A DNA stretch of 64,000 nt from Streptomyces sp. NBC_01451 (GTDB lineage Bacteria; Actinomycetota; Actinomycetes; Streptomycetales; Streptomycetaceae). The notes under the pieces were generated by a model. The model was not told the origin of the DNA. It did no database searches and was given only the letters and a program-made list of their open reading frames with translations. The DNA is taken from NCBI RefSeq assembly GCF_036227485.1, contig NZ_CP109479.1, positions 8,122,001 to 8,186,000 on the forward strand, in the 5' to 3' direction. Position numbers and translations under genes: made by a program. How positions within the stretch are numbered: the stretch's first letter is position 1; every line of letters begins with the position of its first letter. Positions 51,137 through 64,000 of this stretch are shown here, in pieces.

Positions 51137-52282
51137 CGACCTCCACCCGGGGAGCCACGAAGACTCCCGCCGTACTCGTCCTGGAGGACGGCCGGATCTT
51201 CCGCGGCCGTGCCTACGGGGCCGTGGGGGTGACCTTCGGAGAGGCCGTCTTCTCCACCGGTATGACCGGCTACCAGGAGACCCTCACCGACCCGTCGTAC
51301 CACCGCCAGGTGGTCGTGATGACCGCCCCGCACGTCGGCAACACCGGCGTCAACGACGAGGACCCCGAGTCGCGGCGGATCTGGGTCGCGGGCTATGTCG
51401 TCCGGGACCCCGCGCGCGTGCCCTCCAACTGGCGCTCCCGGCGCTCCCTCGACGAGGAACTGCGCAAGCAGGGCGTGGTCGGCATCTCCGGCATCGACAC
51501 GCGCGCGTTGACGCGTCATCTGCGCGAGCGGGGTGCCATGCGGGTCGGCATCTTCTCCGGCAACGCGCTGCCCGACGACGGCACGATGCTCGCCGAGGTG
51601 CGCCAGGCCCCCGAGATGACGGGCGCCGACCTCTCGGCCGAGGTCGCCACCAAGGAGGCGTACGTCGTCCCCGCGATCGGCACCAAGAAGTTCACCGTCG
51701 CCGCCGTCGACCTCGGGATCAAGGGCATGACCCCGCACCGGATGGCCGAACGCGGCATCGAGGTGCACGTACTGCCCGCCACGGCGACCGTGGAGGACGT
51801 GTACGCCGTGAATCCCGACGGTGTGTTCTTCTCCAACGGGCCGGGCGACCCGGCCACCGCCGACCACCCGGTGGCTGTGATGCAGGCCGTCCTGGAGCGC
51901 GGCACCCCGCTGTTCGGCATCTGCTTCGGCAACCAGATCCTCGGCCGGGCGCTCGGCTTCGGCACCTACAAGCTGAAGTACGGCCACCGGGGCATCAACC
52001 AGCCCGTGCAGGACCGTACGACCGGCAAGGTCGAGGTCACCGCCCACAACCACGGCTTCGCCGTGGACGCGCCGCTCGACCGGGTCTCCGAGACGCCGTA
52101 CGGGCGCGCCGAGGTCTCGCACGTCTGTCTGAACGACCAGGTCGTGGAAGGGCTCCAGTTGCTCGACCGGCCCGCGTTCAGCGTCCAGTACCACCCCGAA
52201 GCGGCAGCGGGCCCGCACGACGCCGCCTACCTGTTCGACCGCTTCACGTCTTTGATGAGCACAGTCCAGATGGAGGGCCAGC

Positions 52283-52290
<8 letters not shown>
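51133..52290 (+). CDS. carA: Carbamoyl-phosphate synthase small (glutaminase) subunit
   Basis: 385 residues. The N-terminal domain has [16 protein letters not shown]; the class I glutaminase domain has [10 protein letters not shown] (nucleophile Cys) and a downstream HPEA ([12 protein letters not shown]). It supplies ammonia to CarB. ATGA overlap upstream, 8-nt overlap with carB downstream. Confidence 0.96.
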
Positions 52291-55591
<3,301 letters not shown>

Positions 55592-55598
55592 CAGCCTT

Positions 55599-55630
55599 GA
55601 GGGGGACACCGGAAACGGTGTCCCCCTCTT
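55599..55630 (+). terminator. Hairpin after carB
   Basis: GAGGGGGACACCG pairs with CGGTGTCCCCCTC over 13 bp with a GAAA tetraloop, then TTCG. It sits between carB and pyrD, so pyrDF may be partly separate or act as an attenuated distal part of the operon. Confidence 0.7.
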
Positions 55631-55669
55631 CGTGCGGCCTCACCGCGAGGCCGTAGTGAGGACACCACC

Positions 55670-56776
55670 ATGTACAAAATCTTCTTCCGCCTGGTCTTCA
55701 AACTGATGGACCCCGAAGAGGCCCACCACCTGGCCTTCCGCTGGATCCGCCTCGCCGCCCGCGTCCCCGTCCTGCGGACGTTCGTCGCCGCCGCCCTCGC
55801 GCCCCGGTACGAGGAACTGCGCACCGAGGCCTTCGGGCTGCGGATGCACGGGCCCTTCGGGCTCGCGGCCGGCTTCGACAAGAACGCGGTCGCGATCGAC
55901 GGGATGTCGATGCTCGGCTTCGACCACGTCGAGATCGGCACGGTCACGGGGGAGCCGCAGCCGGGCAACCCCAAGAAGCGGCTGTTCCGCCTTGTGCCGG
56001 ACCGGGCGCTCATCAACCGCATGGGATTCAACAACGAGGGTTCCCTGGCCGTGGCGGCCCGCCTGGCGAGCCGGGAGGCGGTCTTCCGGACCGTCGTCGG
56101 TGTCAACATCGGCAAGACCAAGGCCGTCCCCGAGGACGAGGCCGTCGCCGACTACGTGAAGTCGACCGAGCGGCTCGCCGCGTACGCCGACTACCTCGTC
56201 GTCAACGTCAGCTCGCCCAACACGCCCGGCCTGCGCAACCTCCAGGCCACCGAGGCGCTGCGCCCGCTGCTCAGCGCCGTCCGCGAGGCCGCCGACCGTA
56301 CGGTGACCACCCGCCGGGTCCCGCTGCTGGTGAAGATCGCCCCCGACCTCGCCGACGAGGACGTGGACGCCGTCGCCGACCTCGCCGTCGAACTCGGCCT
56401 GGACGGGATCATCGCCACGAACACCACCATCGCGCGCGAGGGACTCGGCCTGACCTCCGAACCCACTCTGGTGAAGGAGACCGGCGGCCTCTCCGGCGCA
56501 CCCCTGAAGACCCGCTCCCTGGAGGTGCTGCGCCGCCTCTACGCGCGCGTGGGCGACCGGATCACCCTGGTGGGCGTCGGCGGCATCGAGAACGCCGAGG
56601 ACGCCTGGCAGCGCGTCCTGGCCGGTGCCACGCTCGTACAGGGCTACAGCGCCTTCGTATACGAGGGCCCCTTCTGGGGACGCGCCATCCACAAGGGGCT
56701 CGCCGCCCGCCTCCGTACGAGCCCGTACGCCACCCTCGCCGACGCGGTCGGCGCCGACGTAAGGAAGACGGTATGA
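55670..56776 (+). CDS. pyrD: Dihydroorotate dehydrogenase (quinone), class 2
   Basis: 368 residues. The N-terminal extension ([23 protein letters not shown]) is the membrane-associating helices of class 2. FMN-binding and catalytic blocks follow: [40 protein letters not shown] (catalytic Ser) and [23 protein letters not shown]. It links orotate synthesis to the quinone pool. Overlaps pyrF by 4 nt. Confidence 0.95.
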   Translation: MYKIFFRLVFKLMDPEEAHHLAFRWIRLAARVPVLRTFVAAALAPRYEELRTEAFGLRMHGPFGLAAGFDKNAVAIDGMSMLGFDHVEIGTVTGEPQPGNPKKRLFRLVPDRALINRMGFNNEGSLAVAARLASREAVFRTVVGVNIGKTKAVPEDEAVADYVKSTERLAAYADYLVVNVSSPNTPGLRNLQATEALRPLLSAVREAADRTVTTRRVPLLVKIAPDLADEDVDAVADLAVELGLDGIIATNTTIAREGLGLTSEPTLVKETGGLSGAPLKTRSLEVLRRLYARVGDRITLVGVGGIENAEDAWQRVLAGATLVQGYSAFVYEGPFWGRAIHKGLAARLRTSPYATLADAVGADVRKTV

Positions 56777-57618
56777 CAGTCCTGGAGCCCTTCGGCGCCC
56801 GTCTGCGCCGCGCCATGGACGAGCGCGGCCCGCTCTGTGTCGGCATCGACCCGCACGCCTCGCTGCTCCTGGACTGGGGGCTGAACGACGACGTCGCCGG
56901 CCTGGAGCGGTTCAGCCGTACCGTCGTCGAGGCGCTGGCCGGGCGGGTCGCAGTGATGAAGCCGCAGAGCGCGTTCTACGAGCGGTTCGGCTCGCGCGGG
57001 GTCGCCGTGCTCGAGAAGACGGTCCAGGAGGCGCGGGACGCCGGCACGCTGGTCGTGATGGACGCCAAACGCGGCGACATCGGGTCCACCATGGCCGCGT
57101 ACGCCGCCGCCTTCCTGGAGAAGGGCGCCCCGCTGTTCTCGGACGCGCTCACGGTCTCGCCCTATCTCGGCTACGGCTCCCTGAAGCCGGCGGTCGACCT
57201 CGCGCGGGAGAGCGGCGTGGGTCTGTTCGTGCTGGCGCTGACCTCGAACCCGGAGGGCGGCCAGGTGCAGCACGCTCTCCGGGAGGACGGCCTGAACGTC
57301 GGCGCGACCATGCTGGCGTACCTCGCGGCGGAGAACGCCGGGGAGCGGCCCATGGGTTCCTTCGGCGCGGTCGTCGGAGCCACGCTCGGCGACCTCTCGT
57401 CCTACGACCTCGACATCAACGGACCTCTCCTGGCGCCCGGAGTCGGTGCGCAGGGGGCCACCCCGGCCGACCTTCGCGGGGTGTTCGGGGCGGCGCTGCG
57501 CAACGTGGTTCCGAACGTCAGCCGGGGTGTTCTGCGTCACGGTCCCGAACTCGCCGCCCTGCGGGACGCGTCGGACCGCTTCGCGGACGAGATCCGGGCC
57601 GCAGTAGCCGCCACCTGA
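56773..57618 (+). CDS. pyrF: Orotidine 5'-phosphate decarboxylase
   Basis: 281 residues of the long actinobacterial type. Signature DAKRGDIGSTMAAYA holds the catalytic Lys/Asp. Also CVGIDPHASLLLDWG at the start and APGVGAQGATPADLRGVFG. It makes UMP. Last gene of the pyr operon. Confidence 0.95.
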   Translation: MTVLEPFGARLRRAMDERGPLCVGIDPHASLLLDWGLNDDVAGLERFSRTVVEALAGRVAVMKPQSAFYERFGSRGVAVLEKTVQEARDAGTLVVMDAKRGDIGSTMAAYAAAFLEKGAPLFSDALTVSPYLGYGSLKPAVDLARESGVGLFVLALTSNPEGGQVQHALREDGLNVGATMLAYLAAENAGERPMGSFGAVVGATLGDLSSYDLDINGPLLAPGVGAQGATPADLRGVFGAALRNVVPNVSRGVLRHGPELAALRDASDRFADEIRAAVAAT

Positions 57619-57667
57619 GCATTCGCACAGTTCGGCGAAGTCCTCCGATGAGTGACTTCCGGACGCC

Positions 57668-57785
57668 TTGAGACTGAATACATTCTCAAATACAGGGCAG
57701 TTTGACCGAAATGTCCGACCTGGTGAAGGCTGACCAGGACTTTTCCGCTGTTCTCGCTGACTCTGGCGGACTTGGCCGCTAGTCT
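57668..57785 (+). promoter_or_regulatory. Candidate promoters of sihF
   Basis: The 276-bp gap before sihF is unusually AT-rich. Two fits are seen: TTGAGA (57668-57673), 17 nt, TACAGG (57691-57696), and CTGACT (57757-57762), 17 nt, TAGTCT (57780-57785). The first -35 forms an inverted repeat with TCTCAA at 57684-57689, which may be an operator. Confidence 0.45.
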
Positions 57786-57894
57786 CCGACCAGAGCCAAC
57801 GAGCGAGCGTGTTGCTCGTAGCTCACCAGGTGAGGGGCGATTAGGTTCCTCACCGGTCCGTATCCGACAGTTCGACATCCGAGGTGACGTAGGC

Positions 57895-58218
57895 GTGGCT
57901 CTTCCGCCCCTTACCCCTGAACAGCGCGCAGCCGCGCTCGAAAAGGCCGCCGCGGCTCGCCGGGAGCGGGCCGAGGTCAAGAATCGACTCAAGCACTCCG
58001 GCGCCTCCCTTCACGAGGTCATCAAGCAGGGCCGTGAGAACGACGTCATCGGCAAGATGAAGGTCTCCGCCCTGCTCGAATCGCTCCCGGGCGTGGGCAA
58101 GGTCCGCGCCAAGCAGATCATGGAGCGGCTCGGCATCTCCGAGAGCCGCCGGGTGCGTGGTCTCGGCTCCAACCAAGTCGCATCCCTGGAGCGCGAGTTC
58201 GGCAGCACCGGCTCCTGA
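57895..58218 (+). CDS. sihF: Integration host factor, actinobacterial type (sIHF)
   Basis: 107-residue nucleoid protein (mIHF/sIHF family). A long N-terminal helix (LPPLTPEQRAAALEKAAAARRERAEVK) precedes a helix-two-turn-helix DNA-binding domain (VSALLESLPGVGKVRAKQIMERLGI). It bends DNA and influences topology, antibiotic production and sporulation in Streptomyces. The GTG at 57895 gives the known length; the in-frame upstream extension to 57772 is rejected. GAGGTGA lies upstream. Confidence 0.95.
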   Translation: MALPPLTPEQRAAALEKAAAARRERAEVKNRLKHSGASLHEVIKQGRENDVIGKMKVSALLESLPGVGKVRAKQIMERLGISESRRVRGLGSNQVASLEREFGSTGS

Positions 58219-58254
58219 GTCCTGGCACCCCGGGATTCCTGGAATAATCGCCGT

Positions 58255-58848
58255 ATGGCTGCAACATTCCGGGGGACGACCCCCGAGCCCCCGGACGTAC
58301 GTCCGCGGCTGACCGTGCTCTCCGGCCCCTCGGGTGTCGGCAAGAGCACGGTCGTCGTCCATATGCGCAAGGCACACCCCGAGGTCTGGCTTTCGGTGTC
58401 GGCGACGACCCGAAAGCCACGCCCCGGTGAGCGGCACGGCGTCCACTACTTCTTCGTCACCGACGAGGAGATGGACAAGCTGATCGCCAATGGCGAGCTC
58501 CTGGAGTGGGCCGAGTTCGCCGGCAACCGCTACGGCACCCCGCGTGCGGCCGTGCTGGAGCGGTTGGAGTCCGGCGAGTCGGTCCTCCTGGAGATCGACC
58601 TCCAGGGTGCCCGGCAGGTCCGTGAGTCCATGTCGGACGCCCTGCTGGTGTTCCTGGCCCCTCCCTCCTGGGAGGAGCTGGTGCGCAGACTGACCGGGCG
58701 GGGCACCGAACCGCCCGAGGTGATCGAACGCCGCCTGGATGCGGCCAAGATCGAACTGGCCGCCGAGTCGGAGTTCGACGAGACCCTGGTCAACACCTCT
58801 GTCGAGGACGTGGCGCGCGAGCTGCTAGCCTTGATGGAAGTTGTGTGA
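58255..58848 (+). CDS. gmk: Guanylate kinase
   Basis: 197 residues. Walker [14 protein letters not shown]-binding [21 protein letters not shown] and the lid [13 protein letters not shown]. It phosphorylates GMP to GDP. It follows sihF by 36 nt; the pair is conserved in actinobacteria. Confidence 0.95.
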   Translation: MAATFRGTTPEPPDVRPRLTVLSGPSGVGKSTVVVHMRKAHPEVWLSVSATTRKPRPGERHGVHYFFVTDEEMDKLIANGELLEWAEFAGNRYGTPRAAVLERLESGESVLLEIDLQGARQVRESMSDALLVFLAPPSWEELVRRLTGRGTEPPEVIERRLDAAKIELAAESEFDETLVNTSVEDVARELLALMEVV

Positions 58849-58886
58849 TCGTTTTCGATCCCATCCCACCTTTCGGAAGGCAGAGC

Positions 58887-59159
58887 GTGTCCTCTTCCAT
58901 CTCCACGCCCGAGGGCATCATCAACCCTCCGATCGACGAGCTCCTCGAAGCCACCGACTCGAAGTACAGCCTGGTGATCTACGCGGCCAAGCGTGCCCGC
59001 CAGATCAACGCGTACTACTCGCAGCTCGGCGAGGGCCTCCTTGAGTACGTCGGTCCCCTCGTGGACACCCATGTCCACGAGAAGCCGCTCTCGATCGCCC
59101 TGCGTGAGATCAACGCGGGTCTGCTGACGTCCGAGGCCGTTGAGGGCCCCGCGCAGTAG
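58887..59159 (+). CDS. rpoZ: RNA polymerase omega subunit
   Basis: 90 residues. It carries the omega signature [26 protein letters not shown] and [11 protein letters not shown]. It aids RNAP assembly. The GTG at 58887 follows GGAAGG. Linked to gmk and coaBC as in most actinobacteria. Confidence 0.95.
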   Translation: MSSSISTPEGIINPPIDELLEATDSKYSLVIYAAKRARQINAYYSQLGEGLLEYVGPLVDTHVHEKPLSIALREINAGLLTSEAVEGPAQ

Positions 59160-59184
59160 TATTTTCAACTTTCGGCTCACTTAT

Positions 59185-59219
59185 CCACAGGCCCGACAGC
59201 CCGACTGTCGGGCCTGTGG
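59185..59219 (+). terminator. Terminator after rpoZ
   Basis: A perfect 15-bp stem (59185-59199 with 59205-59219) and a 5-nt loop, starting 25 nt after the rpoZ stop. It implies separate or reduced expression of coaBC. Confidence 0.8.
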
Positions 59220-59267
59220 TGTGTCATAGGCACGTACGAAGTCGCGTATCGAGTCAGGGGAGGCCCG

Positions 59268-60470
59268 GTGGGCAAGCCGAAGGTCGTGCTGGGGGTCAGT
59301 GGCGGCATCGCCGCGTACAAGGCCTGTGAGCTGCTGCGGAGACTGACGGAGTCCGGCCACGACGTCCGCGTCGTCCCCACCGAGTCGTCCCTGCACTTCG
59401 TCGGCGCCGCGACCTGGTCCGCGCTCTCCGGAAACCCCGTCTCCACGGAGGTCTGGGACGACGTCCACGAGGTCCCGCACGTCCGCATCGGCCAGCAGGC
59501 CGACCTGGTCGTCGTGGCCCCGGCGACCGCCGACATGCTGGCGAAGGCGGCCCACGGCCTCGCCGACGACCTGCTCACGAACACCCTCCTCACCGCCCGG
59601 TGTCCGGTCGTCTTCGCCCCCGCCATGCACACGGAGATGTGGGAGCACCCGGCCACCCGGGAGAACGTGGCGACGCTGCGCCGCCGCGGCGCCCTGGTCG
59701 TCGAGCCGGCCGTCGGGCGCCTCACCGGTGTCGACACGGGCAAGGGACGCCTGCCCGACCCGGCCGAGATCTTCGAGGTCTGCCGCCGCGTACTGGCCCG
59801 GGGCGTCACGGAACCCGACCTCGTGGGCCGGCACGTCGTCGTCAGCGCCGGCGGTACCCGCGAGCCCCTCGACCCGGTCCGCTTCCTCGGCAACCGCTCC
59901 TCCGGCAAGCAGGGGTACGCACTCGCCCGTACGGCCGCCGCGCGGGGCGCCCGGGTCACACTGATCGCCGCGAACACCGGTATGCCGGACCCGGCGGGCG
60001 TGGACGTCGTGCCCGTGGGGACGGCCGTCCAGCTGCGCGAGGCCGTACTGAAGGCAGCCGCCGACGCCGACGCCGTGGTGATGGCCGCGGCGGTCGCGGA
60101 CTTCCGCCCGGCGGCCTACGCGACCGGGAAGATCAAGAAGAAGGACGGCGAGGACCCCGAACCCGTCACCCTGGTCAGGAATCCGGACATCCTCGCGGAG
60201 ATCTCGGCCGACCGCGCCCGGACCGGTCAGGTGGTCGTCGGCTTCGCCGCCGAGACGGACGACGTCCTCGCCAACGGCCGTACGAAGTTGCGGCGCAAGG
60301 GGTGCGACCTGCTCGTCGTGAACGAGGTGGGCGAGCGCCGGACCTTCGGTTCCGAGGAGAACGAGGCTGTCGTGCTGGGCGCGGACGGCAGCGAGACCCA
60401 GGTGCCGCACGGGCCCAAGGAGGCATTGGCCGATATCGTATGGGATCTGGTCGTCAGCCGCCTGGAGTAA
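59268..60470 (+). CDS. coaBC: Bifunctional phosphopantothenoylcysteine decarboxylase/synthetase
   Basis: 400 residues. CoaC half: FMN site GVSGGIAAYKACELLRRL and the active-site region SALSGNPV, with DLVVVAPATADMLAKAAHGLADDLL and PAMHTEMWEHPAT. CoaB half: VSAGGTREPLDPVRFLGNRSSGKQG and MAAAVADFRPAAYATGKIKK. Two steps of coenzyme A synthesis from 4'-phosphopantothenate. The GTG at 59268 is 108 nt after rpoZ. Confidence 0.96.
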   Translation: MGKPKVVLGVSGGIAAYKACELLRRLTESGHDVRVVPTESSLHFVGAATWSALSGNPVSTEVWDDVHEVPHVRIGQQADLVVVAPATADMLAKAAHGLADDLLTNTLLTARCPVVFAPAMHTEMWEHPATRENVATLRRRGALVVEPAVGRLTGVDTGKGRLPDPAEIFEVCRRVLARGVTEPDLVGRHVVVSAGGTREPLDPVRFLGNRSSGKQGYALARTAAARGARVTLIAANTGMPDPAGVDVVPVGTAVQLREAVLKAAADADAVVMAAAVADFRPAAYATGKIKKKDGEDPEPVTLVRNPDILAEISADRARTGQVVVGFAAETDDVLANGRTKLRRKGCDLLVVNEVGERRTFGSEENEAVVLGADGSETQVPHGPKEALADIVWDLVVSRLE

Positions 60471-60720
60471 GTGATTCCGCCGCCCCGGCAGGCCCCGGAC
60501 GCCTCTCCCGCCGCGTGCTTCGGGGCGTGGCGCCCCCTGGCGCACATCGCTCGTGATTGGGCAGAATGCCCGTGTCGCAGGTCACGACACTTCCGAGAGG
60601 CGAGACGGATGGGCCGTTGGCCGAGTGCGACCGATAAACTGTTCTTGGAAGGCACCGGGCGCAGCTCCCGAGCCGTCCGCCAATGATCAGCCAGCAGCCG
60701 CTGCAACCACAGGGAGCGTT

Positions 60721-61929
<1,209 letters not shown>

Positions 61930-61962
61930 GGCCCGCCTCGCACTGCTTGATTGATCGTCGAG

Positions 61963-61993
61963 GCCCGGTGCCCTGTAGTCAGGGGTGCCGGGC
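61963..61993 (+). terminator. Terminator after metK
   Basis: GCCCGG pairs with CCGGGC and the helix extends inward with two G-U pairs to about 12 bp. It lies 33 nt after the metK stop. Confidence 0.6.
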
Positions 61994-62162
61994 TTCGGCG
62001 TACCGGTAAATGGCTGGCGGGTTGGGGACGCGGGTTCCTACTGTGGTGCTCTCCCGGTGCGCAGGCCGCGGTTACTTCGGTGGAGTGCGTCCGTTGGGCG
62101 TGCGGTGAATCTGGAATTTCGTGCCGCTGCCGACTTGATCTCGGGAGTTCGGACGCCGCCGG

Positions 62163-62186
62163 TTGTCAGTGGCGTTTGGTAAGAAT
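62163..62186 (+). promoter_or_regulatory. RecA-NDp type promoter of priA, leaderless
   Basis: TTGTCAGTG (62163-62171), 8 nt, then TAAGAA (62180-62185). The -10 lacks the final T of TANNNT but the rest fits. It ends 7 nt before the GTG at 62193 with no ribosome site, so the mRNA is probably leaderless, like rarA. Confidence 0.7.
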
Positions 62187-62192
62187 GCAGGC

Positions 62193-64000
62193 GTGAGCAG
62201 CGACAACGGGCAGGGGAGCGCAGAGGGTGGCGGGGCCCGGGGCGGCGACGGGGCGCCGCCCGAGCAGCTTGCGTTGATCCGGGAGAGTGTGCGGCAGGCC
62301 AAAGCGCCGCGGGCCAAGCCGCGGACCTGGCGGGGGGCCGCGCTGGCCAGGGAACTGCCCGTCGCGCGAGTGCTGGTCGACAAAGGTGTGCTGCATCTTG
62401 ACCGGTACTTCGACTACGCCGTGCCCGAAGAGCTGGATGCCGAGGCGCAGCCCGGGGTGCGGGTGCGGGTCAGGTTCGGGGCCGGGCGGCATCGGGTCAG
62501 GGACGGGCGCCGTGAGGGCGGGGGGCTCATCGACGGGTTCCTTGTCGCGCGGCTCGCCGAGTCCGACTATTCCGGCCCGCTGGCCGCGCTGGCGCAGGTC
62601 GTGTCCCCCGAGGTCGTGCTGAGCGAGGAACTGCTCTCGCTGGCCCGGGCCGTTGCCGACCGGTACGCGGGGAGCCTCGCCGATGTGCTGCAACTGGCCG
62701 TTCCGCCGCGCAACGCCCGGGCCGAGAAGGCGGCCTCGGCCGTGGCCCTGCCCGTCGCCGGAGCGCCGGATCCCGGCACCTGGGCTCGGTACGACCGGGG
62801 GGGCGCGTTTCTCGAGGCGCTCGCCTCCGGGGGTGCGCCGCGTGCCGTGTGGAACGCCTTGCCCGGGCCCGAGTGGAGCGAGGAACTGGCGCGGGCCGTC
62901 GGCGCGACGCTCGCCTCCGGGCGCGGGGCGCTCGTCGTCGTGCCTGACGGGCGGGCCGTCGCGCGGGTCGACGCCGCCCTGACCTCCCTCCTGGGGGCGG
63001 GACGGCACGCCGTGCTCACCGCCGACGCCGGGCCCGAGAAGCGGTACCGGGAGTGGCTCGCCGTGCGGCGGGGTGCCGTACGGGCCGTGGTCGGGACCCG
63101 GGCTGCCATGTTCGCGCCCGTCCGGGATCTGGGGCTCGTCGCGATCTGGGACGACGGCGACGACAGCCACAGTGAGCCGCACGCCCCGCAGCCGCATGCG
63201 CGCGAGGTGTTGCTGCTGCGGGCCGCGCAGGACAAGTGCGCCTTTCTGCTGGGTAGTTGGAGCTGTTCGGTCGAAGCGGCGCAGCTTGTCGAGAGCGGGT
63301 GGGCACGGCCGCTGGTCGCCGGCCGGGAGCAGGTCCGGTCGGCCGCCCCGCTCGTCCGGACCGTCGGCGACGGGGATCTCGCCCGGGACGAGGCCGCCCG
63401 GGCCGCACGGCTGCCGACCCTCGCCTGGCAGGCGGTGCGGGACGGACTGAAGCACGGGCCGGTGCTGGTGCAGGTGCCCCGGCGGGGCTACGTACCGAGG
63501 CTGGCCTGCGCCCGGTGCCGGGAACCCGCGCGTTGCCGGCACTGTGCCGGGCCGATGGAGGCGCGGGACGCCGGGGCACCGTGGTGCGCGTGGTGCGGGC
63601 GGGAGGAGACCGGCTGGCGCTGTCCGGAGTGCGGCGGGTTCCGGCTGCGGGCCCAGGTCGTGGGTGCGCGGCGGACCGCCGAGGAGCTGGGTCGGGCGTT
63701 TCCGGCCGTGCCGGTGCGGACCTCGGGGCGCGAGCATGTGCTGGACACCGTGCCGGGGACGCCCGCGCTCGTCGTCAGCACGCCCGGCGCCGAGCCCGTC
63801 GCCGAGGGCGGGTACGCGGCTGCACTGCTGCTCGACGGCTGGGCCATGCTCGGGCGCCCCGACCTGCGGGCCGGGGAGGACGCGCTGCGGCGCTGGATGG
63901 CGGCTGCGGCGCTCGTCCGGGGGCAGGGCGCGCGAGCGGAGGGGGCGCCGGGCGGGACGGTCGTGGTGGTCGCCGAGCCCACCCTGCGGCCGGTGCAGGC
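62193..64000 (+). CDS. priA: Primosomal protein N' PriA, degenerate helicase (3' end outside window)
   Basis: About 602 residues are in the window and the frame is still open at base 64000. The N-terminal DNA-binding domain (VARVLVDKGVLHLDRYFDYAVPEEL) is followed by a helicase region without a Walker A: where GVTGSGKTE is expected, the sequence reads LASGGAPRAVWNAL. Motif II (DEEH) reads DDGD. The zinc cysteines are intact (CARCREPARCRHC, CAWCG, CPECG). Actinobacterial PriA is known to lack detectable helicase motifs, so it is probably a scaffold for replication restart. Confidence 0.92.
   Translation, partial: MSSDNGQGSAEGGGARGGDGAPPEQLALIRESVRQAKAPRAKPRTWRGAALARELPVARVLVDKGVLHLDRYFDYAVPEELDAEAQPGVRVRVRFGAGRHRVRDGRREGGGLIDGFLVARLAESDYSGPLAALAQVVSPEVVLSEELLSLARAVADRYAGSLADVLQLAVPPRNARAEKAASAVALPVAGAPDPGTWARYDRGGAFLEALASGGAPRAVWNALPGPEWSEELARAVGATLASGRGALVVVPDGRAVARVDAALTSLLGAGRHAVLTADAGPEKRYREWLAVRRGAVRAVVGTRAAMFAPVRDLGLVAIWDDGDDSHSEPHAPQPHAREVLLLRAAQDKCAFLLGSWSCSVEAAQLVESGWARPLVAGREQVRSAAPLVRTVGDGDLARDEAARAARLPTLAWQAVRDGLKHGPVLVQVPRRGYVPRLACARCREPARCRHCAGPMEARDAGAPWCAWCGREETGWRCPECGGFRLRAQVVGARRTAEELGRAFPAVPVRTSGREHVLDTVPGTPALVVSTPGAEPVAEGGYAAALLLDGWAMLGRPDLRAGEDALRRWMAAAALVRGQGARAEGAPGGTVVVVAEPTLRPVQ

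Noticed and set aside
57772..57894. N-terminal extension of sIHF
   Set aside because: Extra residues do not resemble the family; the GTG at 57895 gives the usual 107 residues and has a ribosome site.
60471..60720. Possible SAM riboswitch upstream of metK
   Set aside because: I looked for SAM-I, SAM-II and SAM-IV type conserved loops and saw none; the gap only has modest inverted repeats.

Overview
The window is high-GC actinobacterial chromosome and almost certainly Streptomyces. Evidence: very high GC, many GTG and a few TTG starts, a BldD homologue with its autoregulatory box, an sIHF-type nucleoid protein, a TTA codon in an accessory gene, and a gene order that matches the conserved Streptomyces core from thrS to priA (much of it shared with mycobacteria). 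I see no rRNA, tRNA, CRISPR array or insertion sequence. The window opens inside thrS and closes inside priA.

Layout. 1-9.2 kb: end of thrS, a K+ channel gene, a HIT/Ap4A phosphorylase-like gene, two minus-strand genes (a membrane protein of unknown function and EF-G2), then the phosphatidylinositol/PIM genes pgsA-patA-pimA, which overlap. 9.3-19.3 kb: a LemA-like gene, PLP synthase pdxS-pdxT, yebC, the Holliday-junction genes ruvC-ruvA-ruvB, then yajC-secD-secF-apt. 19.5-25 kb: relA, followed by an accessory three-gene operon (Ser/Thr kinase, EACC1-like adaptor, caspase-TPR protein) that looks like a conflict or regulated-death module. 25-34 kb: a DUF349 protein, a cyclophilin, an MBL hydrolase, hisS, a VKOR-family oxidoreductase, rarA and rpsD with a long structured leader. 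33.3-44 kb: two small membrane-associated proteins, alaS, yqgF/ruvX, mltG and the shikimate genes aroE, aroC, aroK, aroB, then a P-loop kinase. 44.4-46.6 kb: a degenerate M24 protein, efp and nusB. 46.8-57.6 kb: bldD on the minus strand, then the pyrimidine operon pyrR-pyrB-pyrC-(membrane protein)-carA-carB-pyrD-pyrF. 57.9-64 kb: sihF, gmk, rpoZ, coaBC, metK and priA (truncated by the window edge).

Regulatory reading. ruvC, rarA and priA each carry a RecA-NDp type promoter (TTGTCAGTG, 8 nt, then a -10 hexamer). For rarA and priA the -10 lies 7 nt from the start codon, so both are predicted leaderless, and the three form a LexA-independent DNA-damage set. pyrR has a PyrR-binding loop beside its Shine-Dalgarno sequence. 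bldD has a consensus BldD box over its own -10. rpsD has a nested-hairpin leader suited to S4 autoregulation. A dispersed intergenic repeat family, with a core resembling GTCCGGCGTTTGAGGACGAG, occurs five times, including one head-to-head pair forming a ~180-bp imperfect palindrome.

The most unusual content is the kinase/EACC1/caspase operon, whose first gene has TTA as its fourth codon and so may depend on the bldA tRNA.
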